Assembly (NCBI RefSeq): GCF_027257195.1
Contig: NZ_JAPDFS010000005.1
Location: forward strand, 44,442 to 108,441
Origin: Halorubrum sp. F4
GTDB lineage: Archaea; Halobacteriota; Halobacteria; Halobacteriales; Haloferacaceae
Direction of reading: 5' to 3'
Length of the DNA: 64,000 nt
Position 1 is the stretch's first letter; each line of letters starts with the position of its first letter. The notes beneath the pieces were generated by a model. It was not told where the DNA came from, did no database searches, and worked only from the letters and a program-made list of their open reading frames with translations. Made by a program: the position numbers and the translations under genes. This document shows positions 16,855 through 25,210 of the stretch, piece by piece.

Positions 16855-17964
16855 ATGACCGACGACGCGTACGCGGCCCGCCGCGACCGGGCGGGAGGGC
16901 GGCTCCGGGCGATCGGGGCCGACGCCCTGATCTGTTTTCCGAGCCGGAACCTCCAGTATCTCACCGGGTTCGCGACGGAGCCGGGCGAACGCCACTTCCT
17001 GCTCGTCGTCCCCGCGGAGGGGGAACCGGGCCTGCTCGTTCCGTCGCTGTACGGGGCCCAACTCCGCGAGGAGACGAGCGTCGCCGACGTGTGGACCTGG
17101 GCCGACGGCGACGATCCGCGGACGGAGGTCCGGAACTTCCTCGAGGCACACGACCTCCGCGACGGACGACTCCTCGTCGACGACACGATGTGGGCGCGGT
17201 TCACTCAGGACCTCCGGGCGGTCGCACCGGACGCGGAGTGGGGGCTCGCAAGCGAGGCGCTCGCCGATCTCCGGGTCCGCAAGGACGGGACAGAGCTGGC
17301 CGCGTTGCGGGCGGCGGCCGCGACCGCGGACGCGACCGTCGAGGACCTCCGGGGGCTCGGCTCCGATGCGGTCGGGATGACCGAGCACGAACTCGCGGAC
17401 CGGATCGCCGACCGACTGGCGGCCCACGGCGGCGAGGGGACCTCCTTCGAGACGATCGTGGGCGCGGGCGCGAACGGGGCGAAGCCGCACCACGGCCACG
17501 GGGACAGGGAGATCCGCGCCGGCGACCCCGTCGTCCTCGACTTCGGGACGCGCGTCGACGGCTATCCCTCCGACCAGACGCGGACGCTCGTGTTCACGGG
17601 CGATCCGCCCGACGAGTACCGGACGGTTCACGCTATCGTCCGGGAGGCACAGGCCGCCGCGATCGACGCCGTCGAGCCCGGAGTCACCGCGGCGGCCGTC
17701 GACCGTGCGGCCCGGTCGGTGATCGAGGCGGCGGGGTACGGCGACCGCTTCGTCCACCGGACCGGCCACGGGGTCGGCCTCGACGTCCACGAGGAGCCGT
17801 ACGTCGTGGCGGGCAACGACCGCGAGCTGGAGCCGGGGATGGTGTTCTCGGTCGAGCCCGGAGTGTACCTCGAGGGACGGTTCGGCTGTCGGATCGAGGA
17901 CCTGGTCGTCGTCACGGACGACGGCGCGGAGCGACTGAACGCGACCGATCGGGGGTGGCGATGA
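16855..17964 (+). CDS. Xaa-Pro aminopeptidase/dipeptidase (peptidase M24)
   Basis: A 369-residue cytosolic metallopeptidase that cleaves peptides next to proline. The N-terminal creatinase-like domain spans about 1-125; the C-terminal pita-bread domain holds the five dinuclear metal ligands: two Asp in VVLDFGTRVDGYPSDQTRT, His in HRTGHGVGLDVHEEP, Glu in FSVEPGVYL and Glu in GCRIEDLVVV. All are intact. The ATG at 16855 is preferred to the GTG two codons upstream because of the promoter. It stands alone, with a small acidic protein gene following. Confidence 0.92.
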   Translation: MTDDAYAARRDRAGGRLRAIGADALICFPSRNLQYLTGFATEPGERHFLLVVPAEGEPGLLVPSLYGAQLREETSVADVWTWADGDDPRTEVRNFLEAHDLRDGRLLVDDTMWARFTQDLRAVAPDAEWGLASEALADLRVRKDGTELAALRAAAATADATVEDLRGLGSDAVGMTEHELADRIADRLAAHGGEGTSFETIVGAGANGAKPHHGHGDREIRAGDPVVLDFGTRVDGYPSDQTRTLVFTGDPPDEYRTVHAIVREAQAAAIDAVEPGVTAAAVDRAARSVIEAAGYGDRFVHRTGHGVGLDVHEEPYVVAGNDRELEPGMVFSVEPGVYLEGRFGCRIEDLVVVTDDGAERLNATDRGWR

Positions 17965-18019
17965 GGAGGAAGGGGGCCGTACCGAAACCGTTACCACCGA
18001 CCGACCGGAATCGCGAGCC

Positions 18020-18325
18020 ATGAGCGAAAGCGACGAGGAGGCCGACGCGGAGGCCGAAGAGGACGCCGAGCCCGCCGTCGAACTCGGCGACGGCCCCGTC
18101 GTCGCGGGCGAGCCGGTCGCCCGCGTCGCCTCCCGGCTCACGTGGCCCGCGACCCGAAGCGACGTGCGCGCCCAGGAGGGTGACGCGACCGTCCGGACTC
18201 CCGACGGACCGACGAGCCTGGACGCCGTCCTCGAGGAGTCGGAGGTCCCGCTCTTCGAGAGCCGCGGCGAGTTCCGCGAGGCGGTCGAGGACGTGGTGGG
18301 GAGCGGCCCGGTCGCCACGGAATAG
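18020..18325 (+). CDS. Haloarchaeal DUF5789-type small protein
   Basis: A 101-residue acidic protein. The first 30 residues are an Asp/Glu/Ala-rich tail; the core contains SRLTWPATRSDVRAQEGD, then RTPDGPTSLDAVL and a closing REAVEDVVG helix. This pattern matches the family I know as DUF5789, which is widespread in haloarchaea and of unknown function. Not membrane bound. Confidence 0.7.
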   Translation: MSESDEEADAEAEEDAEPAVELGDGPVVAGEPVARVASRLTWPATRSDVRAQEGDATVRTPDGPTSLDAVLEESEVPLFESRGEFREAVEDVVGSGPVATE

Positions 18326-18421
18326 ACGGTCCCGAACGTCCCGGCCGGATCGAGCCCCCGGACGCGCCCGCGACGGGCCGACACGCCACCCTTTTTGTCC
18401 GTACCGGTCCGACGGTCGCAC

Positions 18422-18868
18422 ATGACGCTCCCGTTCGATCCCGACGACCTGGACGGCGACGACTTCGGCGAGAAACGCACGACCCTCGAGATGGACCACG
18501 AGACGGCTATCGAGCACGTCCGCGAGGTCTGTGCGGACGTGGGGTTCGGCTTCCCCGTCGAGTTCTCCCCCTCGGAGATGCTGAACGAGAAGGTCGACGC
18601 CGACCGCGATCCCTACTACGTTCTCGGCGCGTGTAACCCCGCCGTGGCCGACCGCGCGCTCGACGCCACCGACGGCCGGATCGGCTCGCTGTTCCCGTGT
18701 AACATGGTGATAGAACAGGTCGAGCCCGGGAGACAGGTCGTCCATCACGTCTCGATCATGAAGATCGCGCGGCTGCTCGGCCTCCCGAGCGACGACGAGG
18801 AGATGGACGCGATAATCGACGACACCGGCGAGATGGTCGGCGAGGTCTTCGAACGCCTCGAGGACTGA
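18422..18868 (+). CDS. DUF302 domain protein
   Basis: A 148-residue protein. After an acidic start (MTLPFDPDDLDGDDFGEKR) it has a single DUF302 domain: EHVREVCADVGFGFPVEFSP, then YVLGACNPAVADRALDA and GSLFPCNMVIEQ. DUF302 proteins are often linked to metal or redox stress but have no established activity. A CTTTTTG box about 28 bases upstream supports the ATG at 18422. Confidence 0.85.
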   Translation: MTLPFDPDDLDGDDFGEKRTTLEMDHETAIEHVREVCADVGFGFPVEFSPSEMLNEKVDADRDPYYVLGACNPAVADRALDATDGRIGSLFPCNMVIEQVEPGRQVVHHVSIMKIARLLGLPSDDEEMDAIIDDTGEMVGEVFERLED

Positions 18869-19063
18869 GCGGTCCGCGACGTCGACGTCCCCGACTCGGT
18901 TCCCGTTCGTCTCCGGACCTTCCTTCTCGTTCGTCTCCGGCTCGTCCGCCGCCGACGGGCCCGCCTCCGCGGCCGCGAGGAGCCGGTCCAGCCGGGCGCG
19001 TCAGCCGTTCACAGGTCCGATCGAAGGGAGTTCGGCTCGCTCGAATCACCGCACGTCCGGGTG

Positions 19064-19276
19064 TTATCGCCCGTTCTCGACGCGCTCGCGGAGCCGGTCC
19101 ACTTCGGACTCCAGTTCCGCGATCCGTTCCTCGAGCGTCGACCGACGGCGAAGGAGGAGGAACACGGCCACGGCGCCGAGCGCGACGGGAGCGGCGAGCA
19201 GCAACAGCACCAGCATGATGATCACGAGTTCCGGACCGCCCGGGACGCCGAACTGCGCGGGGAGGGCAACGAGCAT
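19064..19276 (-). CDS. Small membrane protein with coiled coil
   Basis: A 70-residue protein. A long hydrophobic segment (LVIIMLVLLLLAAPVALGAV, about 17-36) crosses the membrane once, RRR marks the cytoplasmic side, and a 25-residue coiled coil ends the protein. The topology is similar to TatA-like or phage-shock-type small proteins but there is no diagnostic motif. Function unknown. Confidence 0.6.
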   Translation of the reverse strand: MLVALPAQFGVPGGPELVIIMLVLLLLAAPVALGAVAVFLLLRRRSTLEERIAELESEVDRLRERVENGR

Positions 19277-19411
19277 GTCGAACGCTCATCATGACGGGAC
19301 AAAAACCCTCGGTCCGGACCGCCGGATCGACGGGGGCGAGCGTCCGAGCCACGACCACTCCCGACGTGAGCGTCCTCCCCGCGGACGTCCCCGCCGCGCC
19401 CTCTCGAGCGC

Positions 19412-20737
19412 TCAGTCGTCCCGGCCGGTGAAGTCGGCGAGGTTCGCCTGGAGTCCCGCCGCCATCGTCGACTTCCGCCGGAGTCGACCGAGCGAGATCG
19501 GCAGCCGCTCCGTGACGCCGCGAACCGCCTCGCCGAACGTCTCCGCGGTGCCGTGCTCGCCCTCGAAGGCGTTCCGGACGGCCTCGCGGACCTGCCAGAC
19601 CCCGACCGGTCCCCAGTAGTCGTCGGAGACGTGCCGGCAGACGAGGACCTTCGCCTGTCGGCCGCGGTCGTGGAGGTGTTCGAGGACGCCGAGGCGGGCC
19701 GCGTAGTACGCGCCCGCGGTCTCCTCGACGTACCCCGTCCGGCCCTCGCGACCCTCGCTCGCGGCCGCGAGGTAGACGCCGGCGTCGGGGCCGGGGTTCC
19801 AGATCGAGCCGGGGGCCTTCATCTCCACCAGCTCGTACTCCCAGTGTCCGGGCACGAGAACGACCCAGAACGCGTTTCCGAGGTACTCGTTGCGGTGGAC
19901 CTCGATCCGGTCGATCGACGGTGCGTCCCGGATCGACCCGCGGAGGAACTGCCCGATCGTGTCGTCGACGGCGGTGATCGACCAGCGGGTCGGCACGAGC
20001 CGGCGGTCCCGCCCGCGCCCGAGCGCGCCCGCGGAGAGGATAGTGTTGATGTCGTACACGTCGAACCCGCGACGGTAGAGGTACGTCATCGCCCCCTCCG
20101 CGCGCCAGTCGTCGTCCTCCAGGGTCTTCTTCACCGGCCGCGGCACGTGCGGGTTCTCCCCGAGCGACGCGTCCCGCGCCGCCGCCCGCGGCCCGGTCGG
20201 CGTCTTCACGTCCTCGAGGCCGACCTCGAAGTCGAGGTCGGGCGTGCCGTCGAGGCCGATCTCGACGTCGACGGGGCGGTCCGCGATCGCGACCTCGCGT
20301 TGAACGCCGAGCCAGCCGTCCCACGCGTCGTGGACGCTCGCCTCGCTGCTTCCGGTTTTCCCGACCCCGGAACTGCCGATCCCGGCGTCGGTCACGTCGA
20401 CGCCGCGGTTGGCGTTGAGCAGGCTGGTCCGGCGCTCGAAGACGTCCGCGATCGAGACGCCCTCGTCGTACCACGCGCCGGAGGTCCGGAAGCTGGCGGC
20501 GCGCTCCTCGCGACCGACCGGCGAGAGCAGCCCCGTCGAGACGTTCGGATAGTCCGATCGGCCGACGAAGATCGACGGGGAGACGCTGCCGACGACCGCG
20601 TCGTCCGAGACCTCCGCGTCGAACCGCCGCTCGAAGGAGTCGAGGTGCTCTATGATCCCGTAGTCCTTCTCGCGGGCGAGCCGCCGGCGCTCGGCCCGTT
20701 CGCTCGTCTCGAACTCGAGGAACTCGTCGAGCCGCAT
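19412..20737 (-). CDS. nreA: DNA repair protein NreA
   Basis: A 441-residue archaeal NreA. Landmarks are MRLDEFLEFETSERAERRRL at the start, VVGSVSPSIFVGRSDYPNVS, and LGRGRDRRLVPTRWSITAVDD in the centre. NreA works with PCNA in repair of alkylation and crosslink damage. The C-terminal QANLADFTGRDD fits a PCNA-interacting peptide (Q-x-x-L-x-x-F), which is the known mode of NreA docking. Function is from family knowledge. The gene stands alone, with structured element copy 2 lying upstream of its start. Confidence 0.9.
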   Translation of the reverse strand: MRLDEFLEFETSERAERRRLAREKDYGIIEHLDSFERRFDAEVSDDAVVGSVSPSIFVGRSDYPNVSTGLLSPVGREERAASFRTSGAWYDEGVSIADVFERRTSLLNANRGVDVTDAGIGSSGVGKTGSSEASVHDAWDGWLGVQREVAIADRPVDVEIGLDGTPDLDFEVGLEDVKTPTGPRAAARDASLGENPHVPRPVKKTLEDDDWRAEGAMTYLYRRGFDVYDINTILSAGALGRGRDRRLVPTRWSITAVDDTIGQFLRGSIRDAPSIDRIEVHRNEYLGNAFWVVLVPGHWEYELVEMKAPGSIWNPGPDAGVYLAAASEGREGRTGYVEETAGAYYAARLGVLEHLHDRGRQAKVLVCRHVSDDYWGPVGVWQVREAVRNAFEGEHGTAETFGEAVRGVTERLPISLGRLRRKSTMAAGLQANLADFTGRDD

Positions 20738-20822
20738 TCGTCGATCGTTGGCGGCGGGCCGGCTTGAACGTTGCTTCGATCGATGGGTTCCAGTTCGGTC
20801 GAGTCGTACCGCGTTATGCGGT

Positions 20823-21030
20823 CGGCGCGCCCGGGAGCGGGCCTTCGGCCCGCGACCGGATCGCGAGGGACGCGGTGAGCGCTCGAAGAGCGCGAACCGC
20901 GAGGCTGGGGAGGCGTGAGGTGCGGGATCGTGAGGTCGGCTGGGGCTTCGGCGGTGTTCGTAGACACCCTGACGACCGAGTATAGCCGATCGGCTGGAAT
21001 CGTGGAAAGGTTCACCGCGCCAACAACGAT
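20823..21030. repeat. Structured interspersed element, copy 2
   Basis: Fills most of the gap between nreA and tfb. Same order of parts as copy 1: CGGCGCG at 20823; hairpin GCGGGCC-TTC-GGCCCGC (20837-20853); TCGCGAGGGA; a variable stem CGCGGT-GA-GCGCTC with loop GAA and returning GAGCGC-GA-ACCGCG (20871-20901); box AGGCTGGGGAGGCGTGAGG; and the trailing TTCACCGCGCCAACAACGATC (21010-21030) that ends exactly at the tfb stop codon. The stem includes a symmetric GA/GA internal loop, able to form tandem sheared G-A pairs in RNA. Confidence 0.75.
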
Positions 21031-22032
21031 CTACGCGTGGATCCCCATGGCCTCGATCTGCTCCTGATAGCGGTTACGGATGGTGACTTCCGTGACCTGG
21101 GCGACGTCGGCGACCTCGCGTTGGGTCTTCTTCTCGTTACACAGAAGCGACGCGGCGTAGATGGCGGCGGCGGCGTAGCCGGTGGGGGACTTCCCCGACA
21201 ACAACCCCTGTTCGGCGGTGGTCTCGATGATCTCGTTGGCCTTCGACTGGACCTCCTCGCTGAGGCCGAGCTCGGAGGAGAACCGCGGGACGTACTTCTG
21301 GGGGTCGACGGGGCGCATCTCCAGTCCGAGCTCCTGGGAGATGTAGCGATACGTCCGGCCGATCTCCTTGCGGTCGACCCGAGAGACGTCGGATATCTCC
21401 TCGAGCGATCGGGGGATCCCCTCCTTGCGACAGGCGGCGTAGAGGGCGGCGGTGGAGACGCCCTCGATCGACCGGCCGCGGATGAGGTCCTCGGAGAGCG
21501 CGCGTCGATAGATGACCGAGGCGACTTCCCGGACGGATCGCGGGACGCCCAGCGCGCTCGCCATGCGATCGATCTCCGAGAGCGCGAACTGGAGGTTGCG
21601 CTCGCCCGCGTCCTTCGTCCGGATCCGTTCCTGCCACTTGCGGAGCCGATGCATCTGCGAGCGCTTCTTCGAGGAGATGGAGCGCCCGTACGCGTCCTTG
21701 TCCTTCCAGTCGATCGTCGTCGTCAGCCCCTTGTCGTGCATCGTCTTCGTCGTCGGCGCGCCGACGCGGGACTTCGACTGCCGCTCGGAGTGGTTGAACG
21801 CCCGCCACTCCGGGCCGGGGTCGATCTGCTCCTCCTCGACGATGAGCCCGGTCTCCTCGTGTATCAGTTCGCCGTCGGCCGTCCGGGTGAGCTCCGCGGG
21901 GTCGAGGTCGTCGGGGTCCAGCTCGTCGGGATCGACTTCTTCGACGTCCACCTCGTCGGTTTTCGATCCCTCCGCGTCCTCGTCCCGCACGCGCTGCCGG
22001 TCGTGATCCCGTTGCCGGGTGGGCCGTGTCAT
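21031..22032 (-). CDS. tfb: Transcription initiation factor TFB lacking zinc-ribbon cysteines
   Basis: A 333-residue TFIIB homologue. The B-finger/linker region ([19 protein letters not shown], then [20 protein letters not shown]) and both cyclin-fold repeats are intact, including the last-repeat [20 protein letters not shown] recognition helix that contacts the BRE. The N-terminal zinc ribbon region is recognisable ([23 protein letters not shown]) but all four cysteines are replaced and a 45-residue acidic extension precedes it. I recall this variant as conserved in haloarchaea, which carry several TFBs. It is divergent from rnhA. It should still bind TBP-DNA; its docking to RNA polymerase is less certain. 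Confidence 0.9.
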   Translation of the reverse strand: MTRPTRQRDHDRQRVRDEDAEGSKTDEVDVEEVDPDELDPDDLDPAELTRTADGELIHEETGLIVEEEQIDPGPEWRAFNHSERQSKSRVGAPTTKTMHDKGLTTTIDWKDKDAYGRSISSKKRSQMHRLRKWQERIRTKDAGERNLQFALSEIDRMASALGVPRSVREVASVIYRRALSEDLIRGRSIEGVSTAALYAACRKEGIPRSLEEISDVSRVDRKEIGRTYRYISQELGLEMRPVDPQKYVPRFSSELGLSEEVQSKANEIIETTAEQGLLSGKSPTGYAAAAIYAASLLCNEKKTQREVADVAQVTEVTIRNRYQEQIEAMGIHA

Positions 22033-22036
22033 CGCA

Positions 22037-22069
22037 TTTATATACTACATTTACCGACTGACTTAAAAG
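22037..22069 (-). promoter_or_regulatory. tfb promoter region with two TATA-like boxes
   Basis: CTTTTAAG (22069-22062) would start transcription about 7 bases before the ATG at 22032. A stronger-looking TATATAAA (22044-22037) lies only 5 bases before the ATG and would start transcription inside the gene, near an in-frame GTG at 21990. Which is used cannot be told from sequence. Confidence 0.45.
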
Positions 22070-22160
22070 TTCGTGAGCGATCGGATCGAGCGGCCGCGGA
22101 GGTATCGCGCCGACCGGCGGACGGACAACGCTTTGGGTCGCCGACACCGACTCCCGAGAG

Positions 22161-22757
22161 ATGCCGACGATCGACTGCGATCCGACCGACGCGCGGGCCC
22201 GTCTGGAGGACGCCGGCGTCCGGATCGACGCCGGAAACACCGCCCACGAGCGGTGGCGTGCCGAGCGCGACGGGGCGGTCGCCGTCGCCTACGACGACAA
22301 GGTGGTCGTCCAGGGAAGCGATCCCACTCGACTGACGAACCTCCTCGCGGACGGGGGCGGACGCGCGCACGTCTACTTCGACGGCGCGTCCAGGGGGAAC
22401 CCCGGGCCCGGCGCGGTCGGCTGGTGTCTCGTCACCGCCGACGGCGTCGTCGCCGAGGGAAGCGAGCGGATCGGTCGCGTCACCAACAACCAGGCGGAGT
22501 ACGCCGCGCTGATCCGCGCGCTGGAGGCGGCGGACGAGTACGGCTTCGACGAGATCGACGTCCGGGGGGACTCCGAACTGATCGTGAAACAGGTGCGCGG
22601 CGAGTGGAACGCGAACGACCCGACGTTACGCGAGAGACGCGTCCGGGCCCGCGAGCTGTTGGACCGGTTCGACCGCTGGTCGATCGCGCACGTTCCGCGG
22701 GAGATAAACGCGCGCGCCGACGACCTGGCGAACGAGGCACTCGATGACGCGAACTGA
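22161..22757 (+). CDS. rnhA: Ribonuclease HI
   Basis: A 198-residue enzyme that cuts RNA in RNA-DNA hybrids. A 65-residue N-terminal domain precedes the RNase H fold. Catalytic acids are visible: Asp in VYFDGASRGNPG, Glu in NNQAEYAALI, Asp in RGDSELIVKQ and Asp in RADDLANEA. The archaeal type (no basic protrusion, DSELI) matches. It overlaps the next gene by 14 bases, so the two form an operon. Confidence 0.94.
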   Translation: MPTIDCDPTDARARLEDAGVRIDAGNTAHERWRAERDGAVAVAYDDKVVVQGSDPTRLTNLLADGGGRAHVYFDGASRGNPGPGAVGWCLVTADGVVAEGSERIGRVTNNQAEYAALIRALEAADEYGFDEIDVRGDSELIVKQVRGEWNANDPTLRERRVRARELLDRFDRWSIAHVPREINARADDLANEALDDAN

Positions 22758-23451
22758 CGACGAGCCACCGGAGTGGGCGAAAGAACGGGCACGAGAGCTG
22801 ATGGCGGCCGAGGACGACGAGGGCGTCGATGACTCGGACGAAGGCCACGAGGACGGCGAAAGCGGGGGCGACACGCCGGGCGAGGACGGGTCCGAACGGG
22901 TTCCCGACGTACCGGTTGAGGTCGTCGACGAGGCCGAACGCCTCACCCGACTCGCGAAAGAGGCGACCGATCCCGCGGCCGCGGAGGGATACCGCGAACG
23001 CCGGGACGACCTGGTGACCGACCACGAGTACACGCCGCGACTCCGCGAGGAGGACGACACGCTCGTGTTGTACCCCGAGGAGTGGATGGAGTCGGGGACC
23101 GTCCGACTCGACCGCATCGAGGACACCGACCGGGCGGTGGAGGTGTCGCTCTCGGGGCCCGGCGACGCCGACCGCTACCGCGAAGTCGCCGCCTACAACG
23201 ACGCGGTCGCCGACGCGGTCGCCGAGCGGGTCGACGGGGTCCACGCCGAGACCGCACGGAGCTTCGCGGCGTTCATGAGCAACCACTACGTGCGCGCGGT
23301 CGACGACGCGACCCCCGAGATGCGCGCGGAGTTCCGCGAGGAGTTCTTCCCGCGGAACGCCTGGCCGAGCGACGAGCAGCGGGCGGCTCTCGAGGAGTCG
23401 CTCGAGACGATCGAGCGCGTCGCGGCCGCGCTCGACGAGCCGGCGCCGTAA
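22744..23451 (+). CDS. RnhA-operon protein, haloarchaeal
   Basis: A 235-residue acidic protein of unknown function that overlaps the end of rnhA. The first 60 residues are a disordered Asp/Glu/Gly-rich tail after PEWAKERARELMAAEDDEG. The remainder is helical with YRERRDDLVTDHEYTPRLRE and FAAFMSNHYVRAVDDATPEM. Homologues in this position are annotated only as rnhA operon protein, so a role with RNase HI is contextual inference. Confidence 0.8.
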   Translation: MTRTDDEPPEWAKERARELMAAEDDEGVDDSDEGHEDGESGGDTPGEDGSERVPDVPVEVVDEAERLTRLAKEATDPAAAEGYRERRDDLVTDHEYTPRLREEDDTLVLYPEEWMESGTVRLDRIEDTDRAVEVSLSGPGDADRYREVAAYNDAVADAVAERVDGVHAETARSFAAFMSNHYVRAVDDATPEMRAEFREEFFPRNAWPSDEQRAALEESLETIERVAAALDEPAP

Positions 23452-23581
23452 CGGACCTCGGTCACGCTCGCAGCCGGTCACGTTCGAAACCGGTCATCCC
23501 CCTCGCTCAGTCGGCCGAGCCGACGAGGCCGGGGCTCCGAGGGTCGAAGAAACGGACCGCGAGGTTCCGCGACGGAACGGT

Positions 23582-23935
23582 CTACTCCTCGATGAGTGCC
23601 CGTACCTCGGCCGCGCGACCCTCGTCGGTGACGAAGCGGTCGAGCACCCACTCCAGCTGGCCGAGGACGACGTCGTGGCCGGCATCGGTGAGCGCGTACT
23701 GGTTCGTACGTTTGTCGAGTTCGCTCTTCTCGATGAAGCCGTCATCGACGAGGTCGTCGAGGTTGGGATAGAGCCGACCGTGGTTCACCTCGGAGCCGTA
23801 GTACGCCTCGAGTTCGCGTTTGACCGCGAGCCCGTACATGGGCTCCTCCGCCAGGATCGTCAGGATGTTCTGTTGAAACGCGGTCAGATCGTGTGCGGTC
23901 GTCGATGCTTCAGGAACCGATCGTGCCTCTGACAT
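23582..23935 (-). CDS. PadR-family transcriptional regulator
   Basis: A 117-residue winged-helix regulator. The PadR core begins LTAFQQNILTILAEEPMYGL, continues YYGSEVNHGRLYPNLDDLVD with the recognition helix, and ends KRTNQYALTDAGHDVVLGQLEW. The C-terminal helical dimerisation tail is short, as in the haloarchaeal subgroup. The ATG at 23935 fits a leaderless transcript from the TTATAA box lying inside a perfect inverted repeat, which suggests autorepression. The target besides itself is unknown. Confidence 0.88.
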   Translation of the reverse strand: MSEARSVPEASTTAHDLTAFQQNILTILAEEPMYGLAVKRELEAYYGSEVNHGRLYPNLDDLVDDGFIEKSELDKRTNQYALTDAGHDVVLGQLEWVLDRFVTDEGRAAEVRALIEE

Positions 23936-23942
23936 GCCGAAT

Positions 23943-23971
23943 AGAAAGGTTCCCTGACTTATAACCTTTCT
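23943..23971 (-). promoter_or_regulatory. padR promoter inside a perfect inverted repeat
   Basis: AGAAAGGTT (23943-23951) and AACCTTTCT (23963-23971) form nine-base perfect arms with an 11-base spacer. The TATA box TTATAA (23959-23964) sits at the spacer/arm border, about 26 bases before the padR ATG. A dimeric regulator bound here would block TBP. Confidence 0.65.
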
Positions 23972-24368
23972 CAACGTTCATCGAATTTACGACCTCTCAA
24001 CGGGATCGATTCCGACGAACGGGCGTTTCGGGCGATCGATCCGGCGTTTCCGTCCGATGGTCCGACGAGGTGTAGAAAACGATCCGTCGGTTTCGATCGT
24101 ATATACACTTACTGTAGACAACGAAACCGGCAATACGCCAACGGATCCACGGTCGAGGATCGGTCCGATCGGGCCCGAATCGGCCCCGATCGGTTAGGTT
24201 CATCCTATGAGAATATCCGAAACGTCTCGGGAGAATATCCCCGGTGCCCCCGGACGACTACTCGGGAGTACTCGTGAAGGAGGACGTCGACGGTCATCGA
24301 GGTGAACGCGCGGTCGGCTCGCCCCGTCCCGAAAGGATTTTCCACGCGTTCGTCGCAGTACCCGATAC
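23972..24368 (+). other. Gap between padR and ppa
   Basis: About 400 bases without a convincing gene; a 68-codon minus-strand ORF here has shadow-like composition. The stretch has lower G+C than its surroundings. A ten-base direct repeat GAGAATATCC occurs at 24209-24218 and 24231-24240, spaced 22 bases (two helical turns), 130-160 bases before ppa. Confidence 0.4.
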
Positions 24369-24905
24369 ATGGTAAACCTCTGGGAGGACCTCGAGACGGG
24401 ACCGGACGCCCCCGACGAGATCTACGCGATCGTGGAGTGTCTCAAGGGCGAGCGAAACAAGTACGAGTACGACAAGGACGTCCCGGGCGTCGTCCTCGAT
24501 CGGGTGCTCCACTCGAACGTCCACTACCCGTACGACTACGGATTCATTCCGCAGTCGTACTACGACGACGAGGACCCCTTCGACGTGATGGTGCTCGTCG
24601 AGGACCGGACGTTCCCCGGCTGCGTGATCGAGGCTCGCCCCGTCGCGCTGATGAAGATGGACGACGACGGCGAGCAGGACGACAAGGTGATCGCGGTGCC
24701 GACCGAGGACCCGCGGTTCGATCACGTCGAGGACCTCGAGGACATCCCCCAGCAGATCCGCGACGAGATAGACGAGTTCTTCTCGACGTACAAGAACCTG
24801 GAGGAGGGGAAGGAAGTCGAGACGTTGGGCTGGGAGGACGCGGCGGCCGCGAAGGAGGCCATCGAGCACGCCCAGGACCTCTACGACGAGGAGTTCGGAG
24901 CCTAA
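24369..24905 (+). CDS. ppa: Inorganic pyrophosphatase (family I)
   Basis: A 178-residue soluble enzyme that hydrolyses pyrophosphate and pulls biosynthetic reactions forward. Family I motifs are intact: KYEYDKDVPGVVLDRVL, YPYDYGFIPQSYYDDEDPFD with the metal-binding aspartates, and EDPRFDHVEDL. Length and acidic surface fit haloarchaeal PPase. Monocistronic. Confidence 0.96.
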   Translation: MVNLWEDLETGPDAPDEIYAIVECLKGERNKYEYDKDVPGVVLDRVLHSNVHYPYDYGFIPQSYYDDEDPFDVMVLVEDRTFPGCVIEARPVALMKMDDDGEQDDKVIAVPTEDPRFDHVEDLEDIPQQIRDEIDEFFSTYKNLEEGKEVETLGWEDAAAAKEAIEHAQDLYDEEFGA

Positions 24906-25040
24906 CGAGGGCGGTCGGGACGCGAACGAGAGCGTTCAGGATCGCCGGAGGATAACCGTCGCGTATGGCGGACCTCGCGTCAATGTTTTATGCGTATGAG
25001 TAATTTTTAGAGGATGGAACCGGTAGTATCGGGTGGAACC

Positions 25041-25181
25041 ATGACGACCACCGCCTCGTCGTTCGGCATGGATCACCCGACGGTCGTGCCGGTCAACTTC
25101 GACCCGGAGCGACGCGAGGGGACGGACGATCGCGAGTCGGGCGCTCGCGGGTCGGACGTCGCCGGAGCCGCCGAACGATGA
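25041..25181 (+). CDS. Possible 46-residue acidic protein
   Basis: A short ORF MTTTASSFGMDHPTVVPVNF followed by a charged, probably disordered C-terminus. TAATTTTTAG at 25001-25010 gives a promoter at fitting distance. Composition is haloarchaeal but there is no recognised domain; it could be a small conserved protein or chance. Confidence 0.35.
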   Translation: MTTTASSFGMDHPTVVPVNFDPERREGTDDRESGARGSDVAGAAER

Positions 25182-25210
25182 CCTTCATCGGAGTCTCGAT
25201 CGACTCCCGC

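Noticed and set aside
23997-24203. 68-codon minus-strand ORF between padR and ppa
   Set aside because: Basic, Arg/Pro-rich, no motif, no ribosome site or TATA box; not like haloarchaeal proteins.
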